From the NCBI GenBank assembly GCA_027886185.1, contig WOAB01000127.1, positions 2,294,001 to 2,358,000 of the forward strand: 64,000 bases of DNA, given 5' to 3'. Under the pieces are notes generated by a model. The model was not told where the DNA came from, ran no database searches, and saw nothing but the letters and a program-made list of their open reading frames with translations. Positions 41,880-54,932 of this stretch are shown piece by piece (position 1 is the first letter of the stretch; every line of letters begins with the position of its first letter). The translations under genes and the position numbers were made by a program. This stretch comes from Rheum nobile (taxonomy: Eukaryota > Streptophyta > Magnoliopsida > Caryophyllales > Polygonaceae).

Positions 41880-42079
41880 CATACATGGGGCGTTGTCTTT
41901 TCCCTATTGTTTCAAATGCTTCTGGTGCAGCCTTTCGTATTCTCATCGTTATGTTGTCCTTTTTTAGTGTTTAGTGTGTTTCGCTGCGATGGCTCGGGGA
42001 ATGGCTTCTCCTACGTTGATATTTCGTGTTGTGATGAGGCGATAAAAAGGTGGTTTTGCACCCGGGAGAACTACCCCGC

Positions 42080-43508
42080 TGACGGAGGCTAAAGATGCAC
42101 AAGCAAATATCGTTGACTAGCCCTATCAAAGTAATTATCCTAACCAACCTACTAAACAGAGTATAGCAGACAAGTAAGGGTCGAATCCCACAGAGAAGGT
42201 GTGATGTAGTATGCAAACGTAAATGACAAGTAACTGGAGGGGGTTTTGTAATCAAGAGAGCAAACAAGCAAAGTAAACAAATTTGGTTTATGCAGGAAGA
42301 AAGTATAATGAGGGGGAGTAGTTCCACTAGACCGAAATCCACAATACAGAGATAGAGTTTGATCACTGAAATCTATTTTGTCCAAGTTCGTTTATTTATC
42401 CTTATAGTCGTTCCCACCCTGCTCGTAAGTACTATTGATTCTCACAGTTGTCAATAGACTTATTACTATGCCAATGATAAAGCACAACTGATTCTCACAG
42501 TTGTCAGCGTACTTTAGCACCAACACAGCAATAGTAATGCACACAAGGATATAGGATACATGCAAGTAGAAAGACGTACAAGTACTCACTCCCCTACTTA
42601 ACATGCAATTGATTCTCATACACAATTGTACGCTCGGGACCCCTATACGCACAATTGTGTTTGCCACTAGATATGCACTCGGAACCCCTATATGCAATCT
42701 TAGCAATTGATAACAAGCATTCAACCTAGGTGATCAGGCTAAGAAGAACAACAAGAAATCAAGTTCGATATAACCAAGAAAATCAATCCAACATTTATAA
42801 GGATAAGAACAAGGAATAGAAATCTCACAAACACATCAATGCACTGCTTCAATCGTCTAGCAGAACAAAGGGAAGTTAGTTCTCCATCAAAGGGGATGAA
42901 AAACTCTAATTAGAAAACTACGTCTGAAACAATAGTGCGTCTGATGATGATGATTTGGAGGCTGTGAGAAAAGAGGTTAAATAGAGTTAACTTAAATCCC
43001 CAAGATCACAAACCATATCTTATAAGGAAATAAAATAATAAAATAAAGGAAATCTGACTAATGCATAAAAGGAAATAAAGTAAAATAAAATAACTCTGGC
43101 CGCGAGGTCATTAAGCACAGCCACCGCGGGGCGGTGAAGATCCACCGCAGGGCGTCGAACTCTCCACCGCTGGGCGGTGGCTTCCTCTCACGCAGGCTCC
43201 ATCCTTCATTGGGAGTCATCGCCGGGCCGCGGCATTGCTGACGCGGGGCGGTGAACTCCAGACTTCAGCTCTCGTCTTCTTCTCTTCTTCTGCTGCTCTC
43301 CAAATACTACCAAGTGTTGGTAGCCTTCTCCATAAATACTCCAACAGCTCCATCTTCATCTCTAAACTCCATCTAAGCTGCAAATCCTTGAATTTCTTCA
43401 CTTCTCTCCATAACATCTGGATCGCAGACTTAGCACCAAAACACATCCAAAACTCCTCCAAATCATGCTAATAGATGCTAGAAAAGGTGTATGAAATAAC
43501 ACCTATCA
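42080..43508 (-). repeat. 3' LTR of Athila-B2
   Basis: 1429 bp with B-type ends. It includes the extra block at about 42499-42604 compared with B1. The G run is short and interrupted here (GGAGGGGG) but 16 G long in the sister LTR. Palindrome cluster 43098-43251; TATA-like box about 42975. Confidence 0.93.
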
Positions 43509-43526
43509 AATTCTCCCATACTTAGA
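43509..43526 (-). other. Terminal polypurine tract, Athila-B2
   Basis: Minus strand TCTAAGTATGGGAGAATT, one G lost to A compared with B1. Confidence 0.88.
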
Positions 43527-43816
43527 CCTTCACTCGTCCTGAGTAAACTAAAGAAAAGCTCACCCTCTCAATCAACACCAAGGCCTCAGGAAGTACAAGA
43601 AAACGTGACACCAGCAAACTACAACATATCAACAATACGCCCAAGACAACCAAAACAAGTGATGCAAAAATAATCTAACCTAACTCCAATCTAGCTCCTT
43701 ATCACTCCATGAGTGGCCTACACGACAGTCCTTCTATGACTCCTTTCTTATGACGCCTCCACCAAGATATAAAGAAAAATCCTAGAATCACTCTTATTCT
43801 TTTACGCTCATCTTGC

Positions 43817-43844
43817 CTAGGCGCCCTTTCGGGTTTTCACCTAG
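43817..43844 (-). promoter_or_regulatory. 28-nt hairpin 2 in Athila-B2 3' region
   Basis: Identical in stem and loop to 25138-25165 of B1. Confidence 0.75.
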
Positions 43845-43942
43845 CCACTCATTTCATTTTGCTAGATATCTCACAAATACTCACATCACTCTAGTCCAAT
43901 CTTGCCCTGATCTAATACCAGCCGGACTACCTGCTTTTTACC

Positions 43943-43970
43943 TGAACCGTCTTTTCGGGTTTTCAGTCCA
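43943..43970 (-). promoter_or_regulatory. 28-nt hairpin 1 in Athila-B2 3' region
   Basis: Outer stem TGGACTG with CGGTTCA (still pairs through G-U), AAAA bulge, CCC opposite AGA with GAAA loop; partly decayed. Confidence 0.65.
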
Positions 43971-44093
43971 TCCCAGGATTTTGATTGCCTTTTTACTTCT
44001 TTTTGGCTTTTTCCATTTTTTTTTTTACAGAATGGAAACAACAATGCAGAAATAAAGCTATGTACACCAGCTAGCAAGAAAGCAAGTCTATAT

Positions 44094-44110
44094 CCCTCCC
44101 CCATACTTAA
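44094..44110 (-). other. Internal polypurine tract, Athila-B2
   Basis: Minus strand TTAAGTATGGGGGAGGG after CATTGAGGACAATGTTCGG; about 585 bp before the terminal tract. Confidence 0.72.
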
Positions 44111-44176
44111 ACCGAACATTGTCCTCAATGTGAAAAGAGAACATCAAATGATAGGGGAAGAGAAGAAATAAACTCA

Positions 44177-45414
44177 CTATAGACCGGAAGGTGGTGGTGG
44201 GTACATCCCAAAGTAGTCCCTCATATGAGCGTCCATAGTGTCCAGGCGCTCATCTATCTCTGCGTGGAGCTGGGTCTGCCAAGTCTGCAGACTGGTCTCT
44301 ACTCTGGAAGTCCACTTATCCTGGCGCGTAGAGAAAGTATCCCATCTAGAGTACATCTCCTGCCAAGGTGCGACAGGTCCGTACATAGACGAATGCTCCT
44401 CGAATTGTGAAGAACTGGGGTCATCCCCCTCTACAGGATCAACAGCAAAACCACCACTAGGGCCCTCTCCATACGGACCCGAAGGAGTAACGGCAGGGGC
44501 ATCATCGGTCGGCATCCGGCTATCGCTATCAATCCACCAACCCGCGTATGAAGGCAAGTAAGCGAACTTTCACGGAACAACCAAAATATGGCCCTCATAA
44601 GATGCCCAAACCAAATCACCATCCTGCCCCAGTGGCTTCATCATGGAGCACACCCTCATGTGTGCTAAATCATATACGGCGCAGGGACCAGCCGAGGAAT
44701 CTGATCACAATCAATCACGCTGGCACAGAGGAGTGTAATAAGACCACCCCCACAAATATCTCTCGGCTCGCCATCACGAATCCTCCGCAGGGAACTCAAG
44801 AAAAGAGTTGCCCAACACGGCGTAAGCTCTACCGTCCCCAGGATGCTCATAAATCACTGGAAGTCCTTCATGGGCACCTTCCCATCGTCAACATGGCCAA
44901 AGAAATCCCTCATCATCACCTTGTGGATCAACCGCAGACACGGATTCACCAACTTGAAGTTCACCTCATGACCCTTCTTGAATGTCCTCCCTGTGGAAGC
45001 CCGCCAGAAATCCATCATCTCGGCCTCATTAAGCCCATTCGCCCACCCAGCGGTGGGGTTCTTTGTAATGCACAGGGCCTCGTGGATCACCTTCCGCGAC
45101 AAAGAATAATCACGCCCATTGTAGGTGAACGTGATCTTGCGCAGAATTTTGTCATCAGACTCCTCGCGGGTGAACCACCAGAACGAGGCAATGAATTGGA
45201 AGCACAACTCAGGATACGCGGGGGCTGCCTTGTTCATGAAATCCCCCAGCCCACACTGTGTCAAACACAGCGTCACACAAGCGAGCAATCCAATCTGCTC
45301 CAGAGTCGGCTTGTGGAAAAATTTGGAAGCCACCACCCTCCTCTCCTTCACAATGTCGTATAGCTCACTCTCATCCCTACTCGTCGATGCTTTCTTCTTG
45401 CCTTTCGAGGCCAT
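44177..45414 (-). pseudogene. ORF2 of Athila-B2, broken
   Basis: Closely similar to the intact B1 ORF2 (starts MASKGKKKASTSRDESE). Broken by TGG to TGA at 44851-44853, a one-base loss near 44685 and a further C-to-T stop near 44570. Substitutions between the two copies fall in all codon positions, so no selection statement can be made by eye. Confidence 0.85.
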
Positions 45415-45420
45415 AAGTGA

Positions 45421-46205
45421 AGAATGGGAATGCTCAAATCAAAAGGCAGCAAAGAATACTCACAATCAAGCAAACACAATGTTTTAGAGAGACTCAACGC
45501 GGGGCGGCGGCATCGCGGTGAGAAACTAAGAACAGGCACCGGGTCGCGGCGAGGTCGGCGCGGGGCGGTAGCAACAGGAACGCAAAGCGGTGGCAGTGCA
45601 AGGCGGAGCTAAAGCGAGGCGGGACTACAGCGGCGCGGTGGGTTTGTGTTTGGGCTTGGTTGTGAGGCTAGACTCCAAATGGGGGATTTGGGGCTAGATT
45701 ATGCTCAAGGTCGAGAGGGGAAAGTAGAATAGGAGTTTGAGGGGGGCTGGGAATTATAAGTGTGGGGAAAAGTGGGGCTAGGTCAAGGAAGGATAAGGTG
45801 AAGAGAAAGGGATGATGGACCGGTCATGTACCATGGCTCATAAGAAGCCCAATCCGTCAAAACCTTAGTGACCTCTTAAGAATAAAGCTTTTACTCACCC
45901 GTTTAAGGTTTTTTCGGGGCCCATAATTCTTGCTTCTTTTTTTTTTAAAGTTGAGAATCGATACCTGACCTTCACCTCCACCGCGAGGCGGTAGGAGGGC
46001 GCCGTGGGGCGGTGAGAATGGCTGGGCACCTCATCTCTTCTCGGTTTACTTTCGTACCTGAAATGTGAATAACAGGCGAACGAAGCAAAGCAAAATAAAC
46101 TACGAAAATAATCTAATAAAAAGAAAAATCAAAGAAAAACTAACACGGGTTGCCTCCCGGACAGCGCCTTGGTTATCGTCGTTGACTCGACGTACTGCAG
46201 ATCAA
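45421..46205 (-). other. Gap between protease and ORF2, Athila-B2
   Basis: No gene. Contains GC-palindrome groups at 45490-45620 and 45973-46015 and the GTCCGGGAGGCAACCCG motif at about 46145-46165, the unfilled form of the site hit by copy B in Athila-A. Confidence 0.75.
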
Positions 46206-48963
46206 CTACCATCTCGAATAGGATCCTTTCGGAATCCTCCAACTCGTCTCTTCTTGTGGAGACCTCTCATGGAAAGGTTTGAACCTTAGATCATGTTTCT
46301 TCTTCGCCACCCACTCCATGTTCATTCTCTTTGGAGTGTCGCCCCCATACTTAGAACGATGCGGGAGCCGATACGGCTCAGTCTGAATATGCTGCACGTC
46401 ACTAGATGAAGGCTTAGAGCCTTGTATGGTTAGTGCAGGGGGGCAAGTGCCCAAAGCAGAGGAAATGGGGTCTCTTATGTCGTCTAACAAAATATCATCA
46501 ACATGCAAATCATGCAATTCAATAGGTCCGTCAGTAGTGGAATATTCAACTATGGTCTCTACGGCATCAATTTTTACATTTTCATGCACTGAATCATCAA
46601 AGTCATTAATGTAGAGAGGAGGTGATTTAATGGAATTGGCATTATGAATGTCATGTTTAAAAAATATTCCATCAAATTCCATAGTCAGGGTACCACTATC
46701 AACATCAATCTTAGTCATGGAAGTTTTCATAAAAGGTCGCCCTAGCATGACCGGGGCAACGTGCTCATCATAATCCATATCCATAACAAAGAAATCAGCA
46801 GGGAATATCAAGGGACCTATCCTAACAAGGACATCTTCTACAACACCCTTAGGGGGTACACAAGAACCATCAGCAAGTTGTATAACAATATTAGACTCAC
46901 ACAAGGGTCCTAATTCCAATTTCTCAAGTAAAGAATAAGGTAAGACATTAATTGAGACACCCAAATCAAGCAGGGCCTTCTGAAAAACATGCTCACCTAT
47001 AGTGATAGGGATCGTAAACGTACCTGGATCCTTGCACTTTGCAGGTAGACGCTTCTGAACTACCGCTGAAACTTGTTCACCCACTGGACTCTTCTTCTGA
47101 GTCTTTTGCCTTTGGGCCTTCTTCACCGTGCATAGCTCCTTTAAGAACTTGGCATATCGCGGGATAGCCTTAATAAGCTTCAGCAGGGGAATGTTCACCT
47201 CACAGTTTTGGAATGTCTCGAACAGGTCTCTATCATCGACAACTCTTCTAGCCTTTAGCGCCTCAGAAAAAGGTGTTGGGGGCTTCTCTGAACCTAGAGG
47301 AGGGAACACTGGACGAACGTAGTTATCAACATAGGTCTCTTCAGCAGGAGCAGACTTTCGAGGATCAGGTCGCGACAAGCCCACCGCGGGGCGTAAATCA
47401 TTACCGCGGGGCGGCGGGGTCGCGGTGTCATTACTGGGCACAGGCGCCGGGTCACGGCGAGAGTCGCCGCGGGGCGTGTCGGTGATTTCCTTTTTTCTCG
47501 GGAGTTTCGTTCTCCTCTTCAGCAATGGGAGAAATAACCTTCTTACCACTTCTCAGCGTGATAGCACTCACGTTTTCTCTGGGATTCACAATGGTCTGGG
47601 ATGGCAGGGAGTTTGAGGCCCTTTGGTTAATCTTGGTCACCTTATTAGCTAATTGGCCAATCTGCCTCTCCATGTTCTTGATACTCGACTCAGTATCCTA
47701 CACATGTGTAGCAAAGTGCTGAGTCAAAGTCTTCAGCATATCCTCAGTAGAGGCTCCAAAAGTTTGGCCCTGAGGCCTCTGTTGGTACTGAGCTCATTGT
47801 TGGTACTGTTGTTGCTGAGCCGGCTGATATTGCTGTTGTCCCGGCTGCTGACCACCCTGAGGGTCACTCCATCTGAACCCTGGGTGATCACGGCCTCTCT
47901 GGTTGTAATTCGGTTGTCCACCATACTGTTGTCTAGGAGCGTCGTAGCCTCCTACAGCATTGACTTCGGCAACACCGTCCTCTTGCAGATGAGGACAAGC
48001 CTCGGTGTGGTGGGCCTGATTAGAGCAAAGACCGCATGCTGTGGCGTGTTGAGGGGTATTCTGATTTGCTATCTTCATAACTATCTCCTTCAACTCGGCC
48101 AACTCAGTCAACACCGGGCTTGGTCCTACAGGGGTCACAGCATTGACCGCCTTCCTCTGGTATGTCTTCCCGAAATTCTGGGTGCTCTCACTCATTTCCT
48201 AGAGTCTATTCATGGCGTCATCCGGTGTCAGGTTCAGAATACTTCCACCGCATGCAGCATCAACCATTCTTCTTTCTTGATCCAGCAGACCATTGTGCAA
48301 ATAGAGAACAAGATCTTGCTTGGCATACCCGTGGAATGGGCAGCTGGAACAAAGCCTCTTGTACCTCTCTAAATAATCATAAAGTGTTTCATCACCAGCC
48401 TGCTCGATGTTGGCAATTGCCTTTTTCAAAGCATTCGCCTTCTTCGTGGGAAAATATTTATCCAGGAACGCTTTGTACAGCTTCGTCCATGTATCTATGG
48501 TTCCTGGCGGCAGGTGATAGTACCAATCACTCGCAGAGTCGAGTAGAGAAAAACCAAAAGCTCTCATCTTGATTTGGTCTTCGGTCACGTTCCTGTTCTT
48601 CATAGTCATGCAGACATTGTAGAACTTGCCCAGGTGAGAAATCGGATCCTCTCCACTCAGACCGTGGAATTTAGGGAGGTAAGCAATAACTCTTGACTTC
48701 AATTCAAAGTTCATCCCTTCTCCTAGTGCAGGGATGATGACAGCTAGGGGTTGAGCCCCAATGTTTGGCTCAGTAAGCTCTCTCAGAGTTCCAGTTCCAG
48801 CCATTACAACAACTGGGGTGGTAGCAGTCTCAACGGTCTCGGTCTCAGCGGTTTCGACCTCTTCTTCCTCTCCTCTTCGATTGCACAGGCTTCGAAGAAA
48901 GGATCTTTCAATCTCTGGATCCAAAGCTAGAAGGGGAGAGTCAGTACTACGGGTGTCGACCAT
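46206..48963 (-). pseudogene. gag-protease of Athila-B2
   Basis: Starts MVDTRSTDSPLLALD at 48963 (upstream in-frame Met at 48984). Gag core, Cys/His CSNQAHHTEACP, Gln-rich and coiled-coil parts, palindrome-encoding linker, and protease with DLGVSINVLPYSLLEK and VMLGRPFMKTS. Compared with B1 the tail is complete and ends IPKGSYSRW. Stops: 48199 and 47698 (both CAG in B1) and 47794 (CGA in B1). An extra T near 47490 shifts the frame. Confidence 0.9.
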
Positions 48964-49017
48964 AAGATAGGTCTCCACCAACAATCAATCACGAAAACAC
49001 ACAACAAACAAAAACCT

Positions 49018-49035
49018 TCCCCGGCAACGGCGCCA
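49018..49035 (-). other. Primer binding site, Athila-B2
   Basis: Minus strand TGGCGCCGTTGCCGGGGA, four bases after the LTR end; tRNA-Asp type. Confidence 0.92.
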
Positions 49036-49039
49036 AATT

Positions 49040-50489
49040 TGACGGAGGATAAGGATGCACAAGCAAATGTCGTTGACTAGCCCTATCAAAGTAATTATCC
49101 TAACCAACCTACTAAACAGAGTATAGCAGACAAGTAAGGGTCGAATCCCACAGAGAAGGTGTGATGTAGTATGCAAACGTAAATGACAAGTAACAAGTAA
49201 CTGGGGGGGGGGGGGGGGTTGTAATCAAGAGAGCAAACAAGCAAAGTAAACAAATTTGGTTTATGCAGGAAGAAAGTATGATGAGGGGGAGTAGTTCCAC
49301 TAGACCGAAATCCACAATACAGAGATAGAGTTTGATCACTGAAATCTATTTTGTCCAAGTTCATTTATTTATCCTTATAGTCGTTCCCATCCTGCTCGTA
49401 AGTACTATTGATTCTCACAGTTGTCAATAGACTTATTACTATGCCAATGATAAAGCACAACTGATTCTCACAGTTGTCAGCGTACTTTAGCACCAACACA
49501 GCAATAGTAATGCACACAAGGATATAGGATACATGCAAGTAGAAAGACGTACAAGTACTCACTCCCCTACTTAACATGCAATTGATTCTCACACACAATT
49601 GTACGCTCGGGACCCCTATACGCACAATTGTGTTTGCCACTAGATATGCACTCGGAACCCCTATATGCAATCCTAGCAATTGATAACAAGCATTCAACCT
49701 AGGTGATCAGGCTAAGAAGAACAACAAGAAATCAAGTTTGATATAACCAAGAGAATCAATCCAACATTTATAAGGATAAGAACAAGGAATAGAAATCTCA
49801 CAAACACATCAATGCACTGCTTCAATCGTCTAGCAGAACAAAGGGAAGTTAGTTCTCCATCAAAGGGGATGAAAAACTCTAATTAGAAAACTACGTATGA
49901 AACAATAGTGCGTCTGATGATGATGATTTGGAGGCTGTGGGAAAAGAGGTTAAATAGAGTTAACCTAAATCCCCAAGATCACAAACCATATCTTATAAGG
50001 AAATAAAATAATAAAATAAAGGAAATCTGACTAATGCATAAAAGGAAATAAAGTAAAATAAAATAACTCTGGCCGCGAGGTCATTAAGCACAGCCACCGC
50101 GGGGCGGTGAAGATCCACCGCGGGGCGTCGAACTCTCCACCGCTGGGCGGTGGCTTCCTCTCATGCAGGCTTCATCCTTCACTGGGAGTCATCGCCGGGC
50201 TGCGGTATTGCTGACGCGGGGCGGTGAACTCCAGACTTCAGCTCTCGTCTTCTTCTCTTCTTCTCTTCTTCTACTGCTCTCCAAATACTACCAAGTGTTG
50301 GTAGCCTTCTCCATAAATACTCCAGCAGCTCCATCTTCATCTCTAAACTCCATCTAAGCTGCAAATCCTTGGATTTCTTCACTTCTCTCCATAACATCTG
50401 GATCGCAGACTTAGCACCAAAACACATCCAAAACTCCTCCAAATCATGCTAATAGATGCTAGAAAAGGTGTATGAAATAACACCTATCA
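49040..50489 (-). repeat. 5' LTR of Athila-B2
   Basis: 1450 bp with B-type ends; 16-G run at 49203-49218; palindrome cluster 50073-50225. Followed by CCCGC. Confidence 0.94.
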
Positions 50490-53400
50490 CCCGCGATGTG
50501 CCCACATGTGTTGAGGTGTGTTCATGTGGAAATCAATTAATGGTTGGATTCCTTTGCATGATTTTCAATCAAAATATCACAGTGATAATTAATGGAGAGG
50601 TAAATGGAAATTGAAAGCGATAGTTGATCCTGTTGAGATTGCAGGTCATGTGGGTATTACACGTATTGCGTTATTTTTTGGTTCTTTGTTTGAGAGCAAC
50701 GAGGCGAAGGATCGCGGTGGACTATCGTTACGTTGCAATCTGATTCAAACAGGGGATTGTGCATCTGACTCAATTCTTTTGAATTGTTTTCCGTTAGAAT
50801 ATCCCAGTGATAATTGAATGATAGGTAAATAAAATTGAAGGCAAAAGATGATCATGTTGCTATTGCAGGTCTTGTGGGTTTTAGGCAGATTGGGGTATTT
50901 TTGGATTCCTTGCCCGTTGTTTAATAAGCTTCCATTATAGCCTTTCGTATTTCCGTTGTTTTGTTCTATTATATAATATTGACTGCTCTTTGACGGGATG
51001 CATACAAGGGAAGAGGGTGTCCTATATGGTTCCTATTATACGGTTCTGTGATGAGATGATAAGAATGGTAGTTATGCGCCCCGGAGAAATGCCCCGGAAA
51101 TGGGCTACACTTGTTGAGGTGGCTCTATGTGGTGTTGTTTGTACTGTGTTGTGATGTGATGCTTAGGGTTTCGTATTATTTTTGTGCCTTTCGTTGGTCA
51201 CTTGGTTTCAGCCTTGTATCAATGATGTGTTCATGTTGCTATTGTTGTAGCCTTTCTTATTTTCATCGTTGTGATATCTTTTCGAATGTGATGTGTCCTT
51301 TTCTTCATGATGCGGGACAAGGGTGTCCTCTATGGTTTTAATGGTATTACACTGCTATCATTTCATATTCTCATCATTATGTTCTCCTTTTATTGTATTT
51401 AGTAGTTTTAACCGCGATTGAGTCAAGGGAATTAAGGGGTTGTCATACATGTGTGTTTCGCGGTGTGATGAGGTGATTAGAAGGTGGTTGTGCACACGAG
51501 AAAATACCATGCGATGGGCCTTCATGTGCTAAGGTGACTTCCTGTGGAAATTAATTAATGTTTGAATTTTTCTGCATGGTTTTCAATCAGTATATTGAAG
51601 TGATAATTGATAGAGAGGTAAATGAAAATTGGAACCGATAGTGGATCTCGTTGAGATTGCAGGCCATGTGGGTATTATGCAGATAACGTCATTTTTGGGC
51701 TCTTTTTTTGAAAGAAACATAGAGATTGATCATGGTGGATTATCGTTAGATGCAATCTTATTTATAATGTTGAATGTTGTAGTTGATCATGTTTCAAATG
51801 TCGTTGAGATTGCAGGCCATGTGGGTATTATGAAGGTTGTAGTTGATCATGTTTCAACTGGAAACTATGGGTATTAGGCAGATCGCGACATTTTTGGGTT
51901 CCTTGTCCACTGTTTAATTAGCTTCTAGTTTAGCCTTTCATATTTTCGTCGTTGTTTCCTATTTTATAATGTTGAATGTTTTTCATCGAGATTTGCGCAA
52001 GGGAATGGGTTGTTCAATATGGTTCCTATTGTACGGTGTTGTGATGAGATGATAAGAACGATAGTTGTGCACCCCAGAGAAATGCCCCGAAAAGGGGCTT
52101 CATGTGCTAAGGTGGCTCCATGTGGTGGGGATTGTATTGCACTACGAGGAGATAAGTCGGGTTAGGTGTTATTTGTGTGCCTTTGGTCGCTTGGTTTTGG
52201 CATTGCATTAGTAACGTGTGCATGTTGCTATTTTGTTTCCTTTCTTATTTTCATCGTTGTGATCTCCTTTCGAATGTCAGGTGTCCTTTTCTTCGTAATG
52301 CGAGACTGGGGTGTCCTCAGTGGTTCAAATGTATTGCGCTTTCATCCTTTCGTATTATCATATTGTGCTCTCCTTTTATAGTATTTAGTATTTTTCGTCG
52401 CGATGGGGTCAAGGGAAGGGGTTGTCCAACGTGAATATGTTATGCTATGATTAGACGTTAAAAAAGGTGGTGGTATACCTAGGAGAAATACCATGCGACG
52501 GGCCTGCATGTGCTAAGGTGCCTTCGTGTTGAAATTAGTTAATGGTTGAATTCCTTTGCATTGTTTTCAATCAATATATCACAATGATAATTATAGGGGA
52601 GGTAAATATAATTTGAAAGCGATAGTTGATCCTGTTGAGATTGCAGGTCGTATGGGTATTATGCAATTTGCATCATTTTTCGGCTCTTTGTTCGTGAGAA
52701 ACGGGGAGATGGATTGCATGGACTATCGTTAGATTGCAATATGATTCTTACAGAAGGTTGTGCATCCATTTGAATTCGTTTGAACAGTTTTCAGTTAGAC
52801 GATTATAGTGATAATTAAAGGAGAGGTAAATAAAAAATGAAGGCAGTAGTTAATCATGTTGCAATTGCAGGTCCTATGGGTATTAGGTAGATCAAGGCAT
52901 TTTTTAGTTCCTTGCTTGCTATTTTAATAAGTTTCCGGTGTAGCCTATCTTTTTCTCATCATTATGTTCTATTTTATAACGTTGAGTGTTTTTCGTCGCG
53001 ATGTGGGCAAGGTAAGGGGGGATCCTATATGGTTCCTATTGTATGGTGTGGTAATGAGATAATAAAAATAGTAGTTGTGCACCATGAAGAAATGCCCCGA
53101 AAAAGGGCTACATGTGTTGAGGTGATTCCATGTGGTGCGGTCGATATTACGTTGCGATGAGATGCGTCAGGTTAGATGTTATTTGTGTGACTTTGGTTGG
53201 TCATTTGGTTTTGACATTGCATCAATGATGTGTTCATTTGTTGTTGTTGTAACCTTTCTTACATTTGTCATTGTGATCTCCTTTTGAATGTCATGTGTCC
53301 TTTTCTTTGTAATGCGAGACTGACAGTGTCCTCTACGGTTTGAATAGTATCGTGTTGTTATAAGATGAATAGGGTTTGACGTTATATGTGTGTCTTTGGC

Positions 53401-53539
53401 TGGTCGTTCAGTTTCGACCCAGCATTAGTGATGGGTTTATGTTGCCATTAGTTTAGCTTTTTTTATTGGTTTATGATGCTATTGGTGTTCTCCCTTGTAA
53501 TGTAGAGTATCTTGCCCAGCGTAATTCGGGTGTGGAATG

Positions 53540-54699
53540 AGTGTCATATGTGGTCCAACTTCCTTCACAAAGGTCTCAAATTTAGGATCCCTAGATGATT
53601 GTGTAGGAGCTTAGTTCTGTGGTTGAGAATATCGTGATTGAAACCCAAGAGGTGGTCTTTGGTGACCATGATTGTTCCCATACGAGAAGTTTGGGTGATT
53701 CCTAGGGTTGTAAGTGTTAGAATATGGATCATTTTTGGAACCTTTGTTGAGGTTGTTCATGTAATTTTCTTCTTCTAGGGACCCATTCTAGGAAGCAAAT
53801 AAGTTACAGGATGATATAGTATGATTACCTTCTCCACAAAACTGACAAACTACCCTAGAAACAACTTGTGTCGGTTGTCCTACACCTTGGGCCTGAGACT
53901 TTTGCTCCAACGGGCTCAATCTCTTGAGCCATAGCATCTATCTGAACTTGGTGGCGTGTCTCCGAATTAACCTCATACATGCCTGCACACCTCTTGGAGC
54001 TTGAAGCAAAGCAAGTATCATTGTTAAAATGATAGTGCTGAGCATTGCTCTTAATAAAGTCCCAAGCAACATCAATCTCCATGCTCATAATTCTACCTCA
54101 TGCTAAAGTATCAATGATTAGTCTGGAATAACTGTTAGAAACATCGTAGAAGACATGTTGAAGACTCCATTTAGGGTGCCCATGATGAGGGCACAACATC
54201 AGCAACTCTTTGAATCTCTCTCACCCCTCAAAAAGAGACTCTTCATCCTTCATCTAAAAGATAGTAATCTAATTCCTCATCTCAACTGTCTTCTTGGGTG
54301 GGAAGTCCTTATTGAGGAAGGCCTTGTCTAACTCATCCCAGGTCATTATGGAACGTTGAGGCAGTGCCTTGAACCAAGCCTTAGCCTTGTCTCGTGGATA
54401 GAATAAGAAAGCGCGTAGTAGAAGCACATCTTAGGACACCTCATGAATCTTCATTGTGCCCATCATCTCTGTAAAAGTATTCAAATGTTGGTGCGGATTC
54501 TCAACTGGTAGACCTCCAAAGTGATTTTGTCAACCATTTTGATCGGAGAAGGTTTTAGCTCAAAGTTTCGGGCTTGTACTGGAGGTCGGACCACACCAGT
54601 AATAGGACCAAGGTGATTTGGCATCACATAATCATCCAGCGTCAATAGGGTTACCTACAGCTACAAAGCATTATCGTTCTCATATATGTCGTTAGCCAT
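53540..54699 (-). pseudogene. gag of an old Athila/Tat-like relic
   Basis: Starts MANDIYENDN at 54699 and has many stops. Recognisable pieces: DDYVMPNHLGPITGVVRPP, a gag core in which the minus strand near 54270-54370 encodes a LPQRSIMTWDEL-like block, a CCHC knuckle CQFCGEGNHTISSC (53806-53847) and an Asn-Pro-rich tail (NTYNPRNHPNFSYG). More decayed than the other elements, so older. Confidence 0.75.
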
Positions 54700-54911
54700 T
54701 ACTTCTTCCTTGGCTTCGCGTTGTTTAACTTCTTCTTAAACGAAAAGTTCGCCCAGGTTCAGGATCATAGTCGTTGAGATTACCAACGCTCAAGACTCTT
54801 CTCATCAAAAGAAAACAAACCTAAAACCAAAGACACAGAAAACAAGATAAAAAATAAAAGAAAGACTTGGTTGAACAGTTGCAAGAAAACAACTGATACT
54901 AGCAATATTAT

Positions 54912-54928
54912 CCGAAAACAGCGCCAAA
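54912..54928 (-). other. Decayed primer site of relic
   Basis: Minus strand TTTGGCGCTGTTTTCGG next to the LTR end CCTATCA; a decayed tRNA-Asp-type site. Confidence 0.65.
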
Positions 54929-54932
54929 AACT

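Larger units (their letters stand above)
42080..50489 (-). mobile_element. Athila-B2: second pol-less Athila-type element
   Basis: 8410 bp, perfect target duplication CCCGC (42075-42079, 50490-50494). Same organisation as B1: 5' LTR 49040-50489, primer site, gag, protease, gap, ORF2, internal polypurine tract, hairpins, terminal polypurine tract, 3' LTR. The pol domains are missing at the same place as in B1, showing the deletion predates both insertions. LTRs carry about 105 bp not present in B1. Confidence 0.95.
41880..53460. repeat. About 1-kb two-part tandem repeat, interrupted by Athila-B2
   Basis: Present at 41880-42079 and 50490-53460. Two alternating landmark types recur: type A (GAGAAATACCATGCG) at 42066 (equivalent to about 50481 after removing B2), 51505 and 52480; type B (GAGAAATGCCCCG) at 51085, 52075 and 53085. 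A-to-A and B-to-B steps are 975-1024 bp. A second shared block (AGGTAAATA plus TTGATCCTGTTGAGATTGCAG) recurs. Units have diverged by maybe 15-25 percent by eye. No gene seen. Confidence 0.8.
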
